A stretch of DNA of 64,000 bases from Euborellia annulipes. Taxonomy: Eukaryota; Arthropoda; Insecta; Dermaptera; Anisolabididae. Both the position numbers and the translations under genes were made by a program. Below the pieces are notes generated by a model. The model made no database searches, was not told the DNA's origin, and was given only the letters and a program-made list of their open reading frames with translations. This document shows, one piece after another, positions 22,440 through 34,578 of the stretch. The stretch lies in assembly GCA_023213315.1 (NCBI GenBank), contig JAKCPI010001759.1, positions 1 through 64,000 on the forward strand. The letters are read 5' to 3'. Positions within the stretch are counted from its first letter, which is position 1. Each line of letters begins with the position of its first letter.

Positions 22440-22780
22440 GTAAAAGTTAAAATTTTGCTGGGACAGATCGTTAAGTTTATGGATATAGAGAAAATATACA
22501 CCAGCGGTTGCTTTCCACATTAAAATAATTTATTTTACAAATATTTCGGAATGCCTACGCAGTCCATCTTCAGTGCATCAAATTACACATATGTGGAGCG
22601 TGTTTTAGTGACCGGTTTGGAGCAAGCAAGTTTTATTAACACGCTCCACGTATGTGTAATTTGATGCACTGAAGATGGATTGCGTAGGCATTCCGAAATA
22701 TTTAAAAAATAAATTATTTTAATGTGGAAAGCAACCGCTGGTGTATATTTTCTCCATATCCATAACCTTAACATTTTTTT
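22440..22780. repeat. Inverted pair of hammerhead-like motifs, family 3
   Basis: A near-perfect palindrome of about 120-bp arms around 22640. Each arm carries CTGAAGATGGAYTGCGTAGG, with pairing arms GGAYTGC/GCATTCC and loop GTAG, followed by GAAATATTT. Arms also include CACATACGTGGAGCGTG-like and AAAGCAACCGCTGG blocks. A third copy at 48360-48500 has a perfect 7-bp stem (GGATTGC/GCAATCC). Confidence 0.6.
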
Positions 22781-22799
22781 TAAATTGAATCTATAAAAA

Positions 22800-23745
22800 T
22801 TTGTAAACTAATATTGACAAAAGACTAGAGATATGATAAGACCAGATATGTAGATAATCAATGTATTCTGAGAAAAATTTTTAACACGCAAACCATTTGA
22901 TTAAAGAATAATTAATTAAATGATAATATATAATTCTTATAAAAATTTTTGGTATATATAAAAAATGAAGATAATCAAAAAGCTCTCGAAACATTAATCA
23001 ATAAGAATGTTAATGTTAAGAATTTACTTTTGGTTTAAATGTGTTTTAATGTCAACAAAAGCCGCCCTTAGTTTTCAAAATTATAAGTAAAAAAAAGTTT
23101 CACTATTTAAAAAAAAAATATTTTGTTTGTAGAACAAATAAAATAGAAAATGAGTCATATTTGTAATTTTAAAAAATAAGTAAAATGCAGAGAGCAAATC
23201 TGTATTAAAAAAAGTCAATTTATATGACTAATCACCTTATCAAATAATTATATTTTTTAATAATATTAAATAAATTAAATTGGTTCAAAACATATTTATT
23301 AAATAATTCAAAAAAATATATAATATAAATATTTTAAAATATTTATAAATGTGTTTATAATAAATTCATATAAGAACAAACATTTTTTAATATAGTAAAT
23401 ATACAAGGATAAAACGATAGGGTTATTATAATTCAGTGAAAACGGTTTCACCAATTTATTAAATTTTATAGTAATAGTGATTGCTTCTGTATTGGGTCTA
23501 CAATCAAATTTCCTACACCCGGTGGAGCAAGGGGATCAACACCTCTTGCCAAGAGAAACAATAAGTAGTCACTAGGACGGCCAGAGATGTAATTTTTTGG
23601 CATTTGAACTTTTCATTTAAAAAAATGATTTAAATATTTTTAGCCATAAATTACCTGAAGCTTAATCAAAACTCAAGAGTCCCTTTAAAAAACAAAATCG
23701 GAGGGTTTTAAAGGGTCAAATCTGTTTAGTCCATTACCTCCTACA
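22800..23745. other. Interval with no recognised gene
   Basis: Very AT-rich; nothing recognised apart from a GC-richer stretch at 23500-23580 without coding features. Confidence 0.5.
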
Positions 23746-23751
23746 GTGCAT

Positions 23752-24281
23752 CAGGGTTGGAAAAAAACCCAGATTTTTTTTTTTTTAAAGCCCAACCCGT
23801 TTGTTTTTTCTGGTTTTTTTTTTGGGATTTTCGTTTTCTTTTTGTTATATGTGATTTATCTTTGATGTTAGTATAAAATTTTTCTTATAATGGTATTATG
23901 TATAATATTAAAATCGACCGAAGTTTCGGTTTCGGTCAAAAATCACGAAACTGAGTTTGAAAAGAAGGAGATAAGATTCGAACACTAAAAAAAAAAGGAG
24001 TAATTTGAGCTACAAGGAGAAAATTTACTAAAACAAAAGGTAAAATGATATGAATTTAGGAAATTTTAGGAAAAAGTTTAAAACATGTTTCGGTTTACAG
24101 ACAGAGAGACAGACCAATTTGCGGGACCCACTTTTTTGGACTCAGGGGACCTCAAAACTTAGGGTAAGAGAAAGTAAAAAACCCGATAAAACCCAAATAA
24201 CAGTGGGTTTTATTAATTGAAAACCCAAAAAAAAAAAAACAGTGGGTTTTGCCCACCTGGGAAAATTCTATGCCAACCCTG
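23752..24281 (+). mobile_element. hAT-type element with internal insertions
   Basis: Termini CAGGGTTGGAAAAAAACCC and (reverse) CAGGGTTGGCATAGAATTT. Flanks share only GTGCA within the expected 8 bp. Inside are a reversed TTCGG-type fragment (about 23905-24085) and a shortened family B copy (24095-24180). Confidence 0.6.
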
Positions 24282-24624
24282 ACGTGCAACATATTTCTTC
24301 CATTGTTGATGCGAGCTTACAATTCTGGTATTTATTTTCCAGCAACTTGCCAGAACTAAGTTTGTATCAACAATGCCTTTGAATAGATAAAAAAAATTTT
24401 GTAAGTGGGAATTTGTTGTCCCTAGAATCAATAAGTTGATAATACAGTTGCATGTTACACATACCTCACCTGTAATTTTCCTGCTTGACTATAAAATTTT
24501 AGGAAAATATATCATATTATATAAAATAAATTCGTGTAACCTTTTATATCATTTATAATAACCCTGTACATCAAAAGTAAAACTTATATAAAAAGTATAG
24601 ATTATTTTACAGTCTTAAAATCTT

Positions 24625-27600
24625 TTAATTAAGAACAAGTACTTCATAATCAGATCGAGAGTGTTCTTTTCCTCCATAGGAATAATAGAGAACTCCGTGG
24701 GATCGCTGAATCTTTCCAACTGCCGATGATGAGTGATGAATCGCTCTACCAACATAAAGAGGCTCTCCATTTTCGCTTCTTCCGCCTAAGACGGCATTAC
24801 ATGGGAAATTATAGGCTGACACCCAACTTCCTCCTTGTGGATGAGTGAGTACCTAAAAAAATATATATATATATATTTATTATCTCTTTATAAAATTACT
24901 TAATTAAATGAGACAAGTTGAGTATTTCATCTTTGCTCCCTGGATTCCAGTATTATTAATACTTTAAATTTATAAAAAGAATTTTACTTTTTTAAGCTAT
25001 TTATATTGATAATTACTGGTAAAATTACCTCATAATGTGAACAACTGTGTTCTTTGCCGCCCCAAGCGACATAGCAACATCTATGACCGGAAACTAATTT
25101 TCCTGGTAATAATGCTCCACGGAAATGAGCTCGGGCTACGAAGATCTCTGAACCGTGATCGAAACCGCCTCCTACTGCATAAGGTGGAATATGTCCTGAT
25201 GAAGCAGGTACCCAATGTCCTTGGCAATGCTGTGGCGGTGTTGGACATACACCAACAGGGGGATATGGTTGTGCTGGAGCACTAGGGTAGTGACCTCCTA
25301 AGGGTGGTTGTGGAGCAGCTGCTCCTGGTGGAAGAGAGGGATAAAGAGGCGGAGCAGGCATCAGGGGGTAAGGGGATGCCCCTGTTACGGGTGGAGGGTA
25401 TGATTGGCCTGGATATGGGTATCCTTGATTCCAAGCTAAAATAAAACAATGTATAAGATAAATGTGAATATACTAAAACTTTAGACAAAGTTAACTGAGT
25501 TTAAGAGATAATTTTAGGATGGAATATATAAGTTATAAGTTCAATCCGTGAACTTTGTTTATACTTTCGGACCAGTGACGGCGCTACGGGGGGGCTAGGG
25601 GGGGCATGCGCCCCCCGGCAAGGATCTCTGCCCCCCTGGATGCCCCCCCAATCAGCTCGAAAACAAAATAAAAAAATTTCTAAAATTATTCACTTTTCCT
25701 TAAAAAAATGTAATTTAAGTTTTAAGCTTTTTATTTCAATGTAAAAAAAGAAAGATTATTTTTTTAAATTCTTTATTTTAATAAATAAATTTAGTTACTC
25801 TCTGGTTAGTCTCAAGTTTTTGTCAAGTAAATATCTTTCTTTTGTACCAGTAAAATGTCATCGAAAAGAAAAAAAATATCCGATAACTTTACCAATCGAA
25901 TTGAAATAAATAGAGACGGGGTCTAAATGGCCTTCGATGCCGAAAAAGACCTAAATTAAAAAAAAAAAAAAACTTTATTAAGCCCCAATCTAAAAAAAAA
26001 ATTTTCTACTTCGAGTACAAATGTAAATCCACCAGCTATGAATCAAGCTCAAGTGATTCAGAAGAAATTGATACTGATTTTGAGAAATTCTGCGCATAGC
26101 CAATATCTTTCAGAAAAATTTCTGGGCTTTCATATTTCTCAGGAGCAGGGCCGCAGACAGGGGGGGGGGCAGGGGGGCTATATCCCCGGGGCCCGGGTCC
26201 TCCGAAGGGGCCCGGGCCCATTGCGCTCCAACCTAAAAATTCTAATAAAAATTAATTTTCATGGTTAAAATTTCAATTAGAAAAAATCATTTCTTGAAAT
26301 TTTTTTCCCTCAGAGGGCCCGGGCCCTTTAAGCTCAAATCTTAAAATTTAAATTAGAAAAAATAATTTTCTTGAAATTTTTTTTCTCAGGGGCCCCGGGC
26401 CCTTTAAATCAAGTTTCAATCATCTTTTCACGACTCAGGATAGCTAAAAACGCAGATTTCAGTGGCTAATTTTCAAAAATTTTCCATACCCCCAGATTCC
26501 CCCGGAAAACCTCTGTCCGGGTCGGGCCTCGATAAATTATTGTAACTCTTTTTTTTTTAGGAAAAATTTGTAAGTAACTTTATTTAAATAAATATTGTAA
26601 GCTATGTATGTATAACTATTTCAATGGTTGTGTCAAAAACTGTGTAAAAAATTGTTGGCATGAAGGCCACAATAGCCTTTTACCTAAGTTCTAAATTTTT
26701 TTTTTTTAATTTTTGTGGGGGAGGGGGGCCGTATTAGTAAGTGGCCCCGGGGCCCGTCAAGTCTGTCTGCGGCCCTGCTCAGGAGATAGGAAGCCTGCCA
26801 ACCAAAAGTGAAAATATTTCCCTGTACGGCTGGTGGTGTGACATTTTTTAGATCCTCATTAAAATGTATATTGCCCTTGGAATCTTTTGAAGCACACTTT
26901 ACTCTTGTACTTTATAGGAAAGATAGGAGCAATGGTTGCCAGAGTAACATTTTATCATATTTATTAAATTTACATCTTGAATTCTAATGTTCCATACTGT
27001 TGGAAACTAAATATACGCCATTGTCCACTAGAGTCCAACCGAAACAAGATTTTCAGCCGAATCCGAATTTTGGCTTCAATTTTAGTTTCGACCGAAATCG
27101 AAACTTGTTTTAAACTTTTTCTTAAAATTTCCTATACAAAATTCATCTTTTATTTTTAGTAAAATTTCCATTTTTCCCTCTTGCGAAAATCATTTGACCT
27201 TTTTTTTCAAGTGCGAATTTCACTCGACGTTTTTTTTTTTTAGTATACGAGCATAATCCCATCTTTTCAAACTCAGGTTTCGGGGAGGACGAAGTTTCGG
27301 CTGAAATTTGGTCGAAACTGGCCGAATCCGAAACTTCTGTCGGTTCCTAAGGTCACACAAAAAATCTGGTGCCACGAGTCACACCAGATTTTTTGTTTCT
27401 CTGTTGATGTAGCCTATATATTTATTGACTGCCCCCCCTGTTGATAAGTTTGCCCCACTCCTGCCCCCCCACTGAGAATAAGCTAGCGCCGTCACTGTTT
27501 CGGACCTTATAATATTTATAAGCTAAAATTTTTTTTTTTTTTTTTTTGAGATGGAGGATAACTTCAAGTCAATTATTTAAAAACTCTTATGAAGAAAAGA

Positions 27601-30600
27601 CTGAGGTAAATTAAATTTTCTTTTAAAATTTTAAATTTTTTTCTTTCAAATATTCTTTCTATAATATTCCACTGGAAGGCAGGTGCAGCTAAAAAATTAA
27701 AAGCTTCTGGATGCTTACAGAATACCGAGAAGATTCGTGGCAAATTTATTGTCCCATCATCAGTCGTTGGTCAAATCAAAATAGCAATCAACTAACCCAG
27801 AGTTAGAAGGGACGAAACATTTAATTTTTCGTCTAATGCCCTTTGTGTAAATAATAGCGATGAATACAAATCTGCTTTATAGGCGATTATGAAACGTCTC
27901 GGTATTCTGTAAGAATCCAAAAACTTTTAATTTTTTGGCTGCACCTGCTTTTTATTGGAATATCCTTAACTACAGCCACTTCTTCAAATACTATAAATTT
28001 ATATAAAGTATTTATTAAAATTAAAATTACAAAAGAAAAATTCCACTACCTCGCCCAAAGAAAAAAACTCAAATTGGCACTCCAATTCTAAATTCGTGAG
28101 ATTCTCTAATAATTTGCAATATTTTGAAATTATTTAAAATGCTCCTTAAGAAACCAAGGTTTGGACAAACCAAACCATTTATTATATGGGAAATATGGAA
28201 AAGCTTTAGATCATATTCAAATATTAATAAAAAAATTAATTAAAATATTTTATAGAAAAAAGAAAAACAAGGCTACTCACACATTATTATTTGAAGAAAA
28301 TCCTTTTTGATATGAACTGAACTCGCTGAGTCGAATAAATATTATAGCTGTTTTATGCTCTTGATGTTCGATCTTTATTATCAATCAATGATTCATCTAA
28401 TGATTATTTTTTTCGGTTGGCAGGACAAAATTTTCCTCGTCATATATCGTATGTATTCCTGAAACTTCACTAATCTTTGAAAGGTGATCATATTCAACAA
28501 ACAAGATAAGTTTTAACGTCATATCAGAATGATTAGATTTATTTAAATATAGCTACTCTCAAAATTAAACTTGTTATAAATAAGTAGAAGAGTTTAAAAA
28601 TTTATTTTTAACGGTAAAAAAATGTTGATTTTTGGATTATCTACCTCTAAGTAAAAAAAAAATATTGGAATTAGAATTTATTACGCAATTTTTGACAACA
28701 AAAAGTGAATCGCACTAAAAATTTGGAATAAAATCTAATTAGTTTTTTCATAGAATGTGGATTTGGTATATGAATTAACAATATGATAATATCAACTTCA
28801 AGGTCTAGATAAATAATTTAAAATTTCTTGACAGCTCAAGACCTTGTCTATCCCTTGCTTCCTTCCTTTTTTTTGCTTTTCATTTGATCTTTTTTTTTTA
28901 ATATAGAATATAGCTAACGTCCGGAGCAAAATACATGATAAATATGATGAAATTTTTGACAAATTGTGTTTCAATTTAATTTTAAAGTTAAATCTAACAA
29001 ACAATTACATCAACATTTTTTTATAATTAATTTAAAAAGACAGGACCTATATTTTTGTTATATCTAGTATAATAAAGATAATTATAAATTCATATTAATG
29101 ATATCTTATCAATTCTAATGATATTTTATTATTCACACTCTATTCTAAAAGTAAATTAATTGATTTGTGATAAAAAATTAATTTTTACATTTATTCATAA
29201 AATTTTTATATATTATAATGGATATTTTTGAAATTGAAGATGTTATATTTTTAAGAATATCATTAAAAATAATTTATTCAAATTATATTGACTACGAATT
29301 AATTTGAATAAATAAGGAAAGGGTTTAAATGGTTTCAAAATATTTAAAAAAAAAAAGTCAACTTTTATTCCCCTAAAGTCAAATTTGACGTTTCGAAAGA
29401 GCTCAATTTGGGGATAATCTTTAAAATCTCATTTTTAGAAACACCTTAATTTCCAACCAAGTGTAATAACGATATAATAAAATAAATAATTGGAAATAGA
29501 GGACCTTAGCAACACCATATTTGGTGCAGACTTTTGATCTACAGGTGTTTGTTTACCTTGAACTGTCAAATGTATCAATGGCAACTTACTATAGAATCTA
29601 AGATAGTTTCAATGTCATTCTATATTGAAACCAATGTATTATTTGTATATAAAATATCATCAATCAGTTGATAAGAGATACAACTGTCATTTTCATATTT
29701 AAATGTTTTATTTTATCATTATATGAATGTAATAATTAGTTTTATTAAGAAGAAATTGAATTTAATTAAATACAAGAAAATTGCTTACCTTTTAAAAGGA
29801 GAAGATGATTTATAATTTAAAACAACACAAGACAATTTATTACAAATTATATAACATGGATTTATAAAAAGAGATATTCAATGAAATCACAAGTAGCGTC
29901 ACGAAGCGGAAAATGAGAAAAATAGATAATTATAGTGGGAAATTCAAAATATATAGATTTTGAACCAACCATTAAAAATATAAAATTGAATATATATTAA
30001 TGAATATATATAAATATTTCAGTTTATTATTTTTTGCTTAAATTCAAAATTAAATAAATATCATTAGGTGCGTAAATATTAAAACGAATAAAAGATTATT
30101 TTAGATTTATATAAATCTAAAATAATCAATATATTATACAAAATTCAATAAAAAAAAAAAAATCGTGTTAATTTTTTTACTTTCTCTTGCCTATATGTAT
30201 ATGCCATACATATATAGAGAGAGAAAGTATTGGTTTCAAGTCAAAAATTCGATGTCGAGATTTTGATGGATATACACGATTTGAGGTCGCCTGAATCAAA
30301 AAAATCTTGTGAGACTAGTCGCACCAGATTTTTTGGGTCGACATATATTTAGTTTCGACCATTATATTTGAATTCAAAAAAAAATCTGGTGTGACTGTCG
30401 CCCCAGATTATTTGTGTCGACATTTATATTTAGTTCCCGACAGTACGGAACATTTGAATTTGTCAGTTGTAAAATTTATAAGTATGGGAAAAGCCCCCGG
30501 GTGTGGCGTAGAGGTAGCGTGCCTACCTCCTATACCAAACGTCGCGGGTTCGGACCCAGGCAGTCCGATGATTTTATTTAAGCCATTTGGATACCAGATG

Positions 30601-33232
30601 GCTTAAATAGAAATGCCTGACCCCACAATTGATATATTCTCTACAACGGTTATCGTCAAAGTCTTATATGGCCTAAGTTGCCGAAAAGACTGCATGAATG
30701 TGTGTGTGAGATGAGAAAAAAGTGTGAATGTTTAAAAAAAAAAAAAAGTATGGGAAAATATTTATATTTTGTTACCATGGCAACCATTTCTCCTATCTTT
30801 CCATGAAATACAAGAGTAAAGTTGAAAATTTCTCTTTGAGAGGGCCCGGGCCCCTCGGGAGTTAGGGATATACTGTATTTTAAAAATATTTTTGTGAATG
30901 GAGGAGGGGGATATTTAAAAATGAGTTCGCCTCCCTCCCCCCGCCCCCCGAAAAATATACACCTCTGGTACAAAAGGTATATAGGCGCCCTCTTCTTGTG
31001 ACGCCCCAGGCCCTCAATTGTCTCGGTAAGCTTCATTTTAAACCCAAGGGCGGATCCAGAGGTGTTTCTAGGGGAAGGGGGTAATCTGGTGTGACTGTTC
31101 GAACAGCACACAATCTTTTCTTAATTTCGGTAATTTAAAGGCGCATTCTGTACTTGTTTGCCAGAATATAAATACAAATCAAATTTTTAAGTATTAATAT
31201 TGAAAATTTTACATTCAAAATAAATTTTTTTGCGGAAAAAAGATTTTTTTTTTCAAATCTCGGGAGGGGGGGGGGTAATTACCCTTTACCCCCCCCCCCC
31301 TTGTATCCGCCCTTGTTTTAACGATGACAATATCCTCACTGAGATGGATTGATATGAAAATATTTGGTGTAGAAAAATAATAGGAAAATTAGATTTCTAA
31401 TCATCACCTATTAATTTTTTCCAATTATAACCAAGGGGGGGAAGGGGGTAATTATCCCCCCCCCCCCGAGATTCGAAAAAAATACCTTTTTTTCGCAAAA
31501 AAATTTATTTTTAATGTAAAATTTTTAAAATTAATACTTAAAAATTTGATGTGTATTTATATTCTGGCAAACAAGTACAGAATGCGCTTTTAAATTACCG
31601 AAATTAAAAAAAAATAGTGTGCTGTGCGACGAGTCACACCAGATTACCCCCCCCCCGAGAAACACCTCTGGATCCGCCATTCATTATAACCGCCTAACAA
31701 AAAACAAAACAAAAAAAAAAAAAAAAAAACACCAAGGGGCGAGAGTTCGAATAAATAAGCTTGTTGTATGATTTTATTCTCTTATGCACGAGGTATTCAA
31801 TTTCCAAGAACCTTGGAACCTTGGTTCCAAGTAAAATGGATATTGTTAGAAATTTTTTTTTCTTTATTTCTCGGCTGTAGCTTGTTAGAAATCTATTTTA
31901 ATAACGATTTGTTAAAATGATATAAGACATTTATATAATAAAAAAATAGGAATTAAGATTTTTATCAAATACAAATTTATATAGGAAAATATACTCTATT
32001 TAAATTTATTCGGCCCTTATGTTCTGTATATTAAAAAAATATTAAATATTAGAGGCAATGAGGCTTATAGGATAAGCTGGAGTTAAGTAAATCGAGGTAA
32101 AAAAAGACGAGAACGAACCCGGTACAACCCAAAAATTAAAACAAATCGACATGGGCGTAGCCAGACATCTTGTTAGGGGGGGGGGGGGGGGCAACGCCTC
32201 GTTAGGGCGAGAGGAGGGGGGTTGTAATAAATATATACATAGATTATTAATTATTTATTTAGATAAAAATAAATTAAATTAATGTAATGGATTGTGGCGT
32301 TAAAAAAAATTCCCTATGAGAAAAATATATTTGTTTGTTTGTTTTTTTAATTTTTAGGACAAGGCCCCCTGCCTGGTGGCCCCCTGGCAACGGCCCCCAC
32401 CTGCCTCCCCCTGGCTACGCCCATGCAAATCGAGCGTCTCTACTGGGGGGGGTTATAATTCCCACCAGTGGCAGGCACCAAACGGTTAAGAAATGGACAT
32501 GGATCATTCTAGATCAGTGGTTTCCAAACTTTATGTTACCACGCCTCCCTTAAAAATATTTAATCTTATGACGCCTCCCCCCCCTCCCATTTTATAAAAT
32601 AATACAAAAACAAAAACTTTTAATGCTAAAAAATATAAATTTATATAAAAATATTTTTTTTTATTTATTCTTATTTATATTAAAACTAGCAATCATTTGG
32701 AAAATTGGTCCTGGGGGCCAATGTTCGCGCCTCCCCTTAGAGTAGACCGCGCCTTACAGTTTGGAAAACGCTGTTCTAGATGGACTCTCTCCTGTGGCCT
32801 TGATCACCGAGAGTGATTCGGGACGACAATAGATCATTAAGATCGCAATATAGAGAAACATCAAATTTAAATATGATTTATATTTTGTCATTTAACAACT
32901 TCTTATTTTAGTTCAAAACAACGACGCGAGATCGCAGCATAAAGCAGATCTTTCGATTTTTCTATTTAGCTTTGACTTATGAATGTTCAATTGGTTTTAA
33001 AAACTAAATTATAAATAAAAATGATAGTCAAATACGAGAGATTATTATTTATATAAATTATATTTATAAAAATACTATTTCTTATAAAAATATCATCACT
33101 TTATGCATTGTATTTTTTGTAAAGGCGTTTCCCTAATAAAATATTCATTAAAGATTGATTTCCTTAATAAATAATTTTAAATAAATAATAATATTAGTTT
33201 TAGAACTTACATTGGTGAACTTGCTGGGCCAT
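24625..33232 (-). CDS. DM9-domain protein with proline/tyrosine-rich N-terminus, 3 coding exons
   Basis: Joined exons 33211-33232, 25029-25435 and 24625-24852 (minus strand, GT-AG, intron phases 1 and 0) give 218 residues. The start lies in good context (A at -3, G at +4) and the first donor is GTAAGT. Residues 9-75 are a Pro/Tyr/Gly-rich low-complexity tail (PYPG, YPPP, PYPP). Two DM9 repeats follow: about 82-144 (with LLPGKLVSGH and YVAWGGKEHS) and 153-215 (GEPLYVGRAI, VGKIQRSHG, YYSYGGKEHSRSDYEVL). No signal peptide or membrane segment is visible, so a cytosolic or unconventionally secreted protein is likely. DM9 proteins in other invertebrates include mannose-binding lectins and infection-responsive proteins; a carbohydrate-binding or immune role here is inference only. 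The first intron is 7.8 kb and packed with transposons; the second is 176 bp. The terminal exon stops at 24625-24627. No clear AATAAA was found just downstream. Confidence 0.88.
25573..27497 (+). mobile_element. 1.9-kb hAT-like composite in intron 1 of the DM9 gene
   Basis: Perfect 14-bp inverted termini CAGTGACGGCGCTA and perfect 8-bp TSD TTTCGGAC at 25565-25572 and 27498-27505. Inside: a possible decayed coding stretch (25855-26137, short frames MSSKRKKISDNF and SSSDSEEIDTDFEKF), the nested element 26146-26777, family B pieces (26845-27018, 27346-27395) and a TTCGG-type MITE (27018-27345). Confidence 0.85.
26146..26777 (+). mobile_element. hAT-like MITE nested in 25573-27497
   Basis: Perfect 15-bp inverted termini CAGGGCCGCAGACAG and perfect 8-bp TSD CTCAGGAG at 26138-26145 and 26778-26785. 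Internal GGCCCGGGCCC blocks repeat three times. Confidence 0.88.
27710..27935. repeat. Inverted pair of hammerhead-like motifs, family 4
   Basis: Minus copy at 27712-27775 has an exact CTGATGA core, then TGGGACAATAAATTTGCC, ACGAATCTTC (decayed GAAACGTC) and TCGGTATTCTGTAAG. The plus copy at 27888-27925 keeps GAAACGTC and TCGGTATTCTGTAAG. Confidence 0.5.
27960..30165. other. Intronic interval without recognised features
   Basis: Part of the DM9 gene's first intron; AT-rich, no exon candidates with domain support. A short frame at 28798-29004 is not supported. Confidence 0.5.
30172..30492. mobile_element. Two joined family B fragments in opposite orientation
   Basis: 30172-30300 is the plus-strand 5' end. 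30300-30492, continuing at 30747-30840, is the reverse-strand 3' part, interrupted by the SINE below. Confidence 0.6.
30493..30746 (+). mobile_element. tRNA-derived SINE with 12-bp TSD
   Basis: A box TGGCGTAGAGG, B-box region GGGTTCGGACCCAGG, a palindromic middle (AGCCATTTGGATACC / GGTATCCAAATGGCT type), the CCGAAAAGACTG and GTGTGAATG tail and a poly(A) end. Perfect duplication AGTATGGGAAAA at 30481-30492 and 30747-30758. It sits inside a family B element. Confidence 0.88.
31045..31315 (-). mobile_element. hAT MITE family A, copy 4 (reverse)
   Basis: Begins CAAGGGCGGATCCAGAGG and ends TGTATCCGCCCTTG, the reverse of the other copies. Flanks TTTTAAAC / TTTTAACG give only a partial 8-bp TSD. 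Confidence 0.8.
31432..31682 (+). mobile_element. hAT MITE family A, copy 5
   Basis: Left end CAAGGGGGGGAAGGGGG (mutated), right end CTGGATCCGCCATTC. Perfect 8-bp TSD ATTATAAC at 31424-31431 and 31683-31690. Confidence 0.85.
32150..32425 (+). mobile_element. hAT MITE, CATGGGCGTAGCCAG termini
   Basis: 15-bp perfect inverted termini and perfect 8-bp TSD CAAATCGA at 32142-32149 and 32426-32433. G17 run inside the left end. An internal fragment of the same element lies at 58563-58770. Confidence 0.86.
32515..32773 (+). mobile_element. hAT MITE, CAGTGGTTTCCAA family, copy 2
   Basis: Termini CAGTGGTTTCCAAAC and (reverse) CAGCGTTTTCCAAAC. Perfect TSD TTCTAGAT at 32507-32514 and 32774-32781, again centred on TCTAGA. 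Confidence 0.85.
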
Positions 33233-33764
33233 GATTGCTCTCAACTGGTGATTTAGGACGTTGATATTCAAGGTTCTTCATTCACACTTCCTTAATGAGC
33301 ACAAAACACAAATGAACACAAAATAAAATGACACATTTCACAACACTATATGATTAATTTCAATATATTGAATATGATTTAAATAACTAAAAATCACTTT
33401 TAAAAATACACTAGAAAAGACGAGATTAGGAAACCTCTCTTTCTCAAAGAGTACTGACCAATCAAAGAATATTATTAAGAAAATAACCGCCAATCAGAGG
33501 CTGAGAATTGGCGCGATGCGAGGAGGTCAGAAAGCAAACTACTGAATAAGTCAGTGTCATATTAAAGGAAATTTATTATTTCAAACTTACAAATTAGGGT
33601 AATTTCAATAAAGTTTTTAAAGATAAAAATTCTGGTATATTTTTTTAATATTAAAACATATAATGTAGATTAAAATAAAATTTTTATATCTTTTGAATTA
33701 AGTAGTCATCAACAATAAAAAAAATTCAAAATTTAAGCGTGTATGAAATAAAATAAAACAGCTT

Positions 33765-34330
33765 CAATTTTCTCAAAATTTGCTCCAATTATTTGTTTAA
33801 ATTCAAAAACCCATTATTTTTTAGATGCTCTTTAAAATGTGTAGATCTCATTTTACCATTGAAATGCATTTTATTCTTGTTCTTCATAGGAAAGATAGGA
33901 GAAATGGTTGCCATGGTAACAAAAATATAAATATTTTCCCATACTTATAAATTTTACATCTTGAATTAAAATGTACCCTACTGTCGGAAACTAAATATAT
34001 CTCAACACAAAAAATTTGGTGCGACCATCACATCAGATTTTTAGTTTTTTACTTTCTCGTATAGAATATATAAATAGTCAAAAAATTCGGCTTCGAGATT
34101 TTATGATTCTCCACGTTTTAGATCTCCCTGAGTCCAAAAAACCATTTTGGGCATTATGTCTGTGTGTGTATATAACATGATTGCTTAAAAACGATAGTAG
34201 CCAGATCGATGAAATTCGGTATAGGCTACACTCCTTACACTAAAATTGTAGATTTCTATCAACTTTTGGAGTAAATACGTCACTTGGAAGTAGTACTTTA
34301 CCTAGAGTTTTTTCAAAAATTTTGAAATTT
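33765..34330 (+). mobile_element. Family B 3' half joined to a diverged relative
   Basis: 33765-34050 carries the AT-rich body, GTTGCCATGGTAAC and a remnant of the 3' hairpin. From 34052 a second 5' end begins (TTACTTTCTCGTATAG, TTCGAGATTTTATGATTC, GTCTGTGTGTG) and runs into unrelated sequence, so it may be a subfamily. Confidence 0.55.
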
Positions 34331-34578
34331 TTCTATTTTTTTTTTTTGTCATATTATGATAAATTACTCTATTTTAAAAAGTTTTTATTCTTTGGCATCT
34401 TTTCGAAAACTGAATAGTTATCAAAAAAATGTCAAAGAAAGAGGAGGCAATATTCCTTATTATAAGTTGAAACATTGAAAAAGTATAATGTTTTCATTAA
34501 ATTTGTCAATTTTTTAATAAAAGCGTTTTTTCCTTGTTAACAGGATGGCGGATAATGGGTAACGATCTCACATCCACA

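Noticed and set aside
30656..31111. 151-codon frame, the longest after the LINE
   Set aside because: It runs across a SINE tail, a family B fragment, minisatellite and a hAT MITE, so it is a chance join of repeats.
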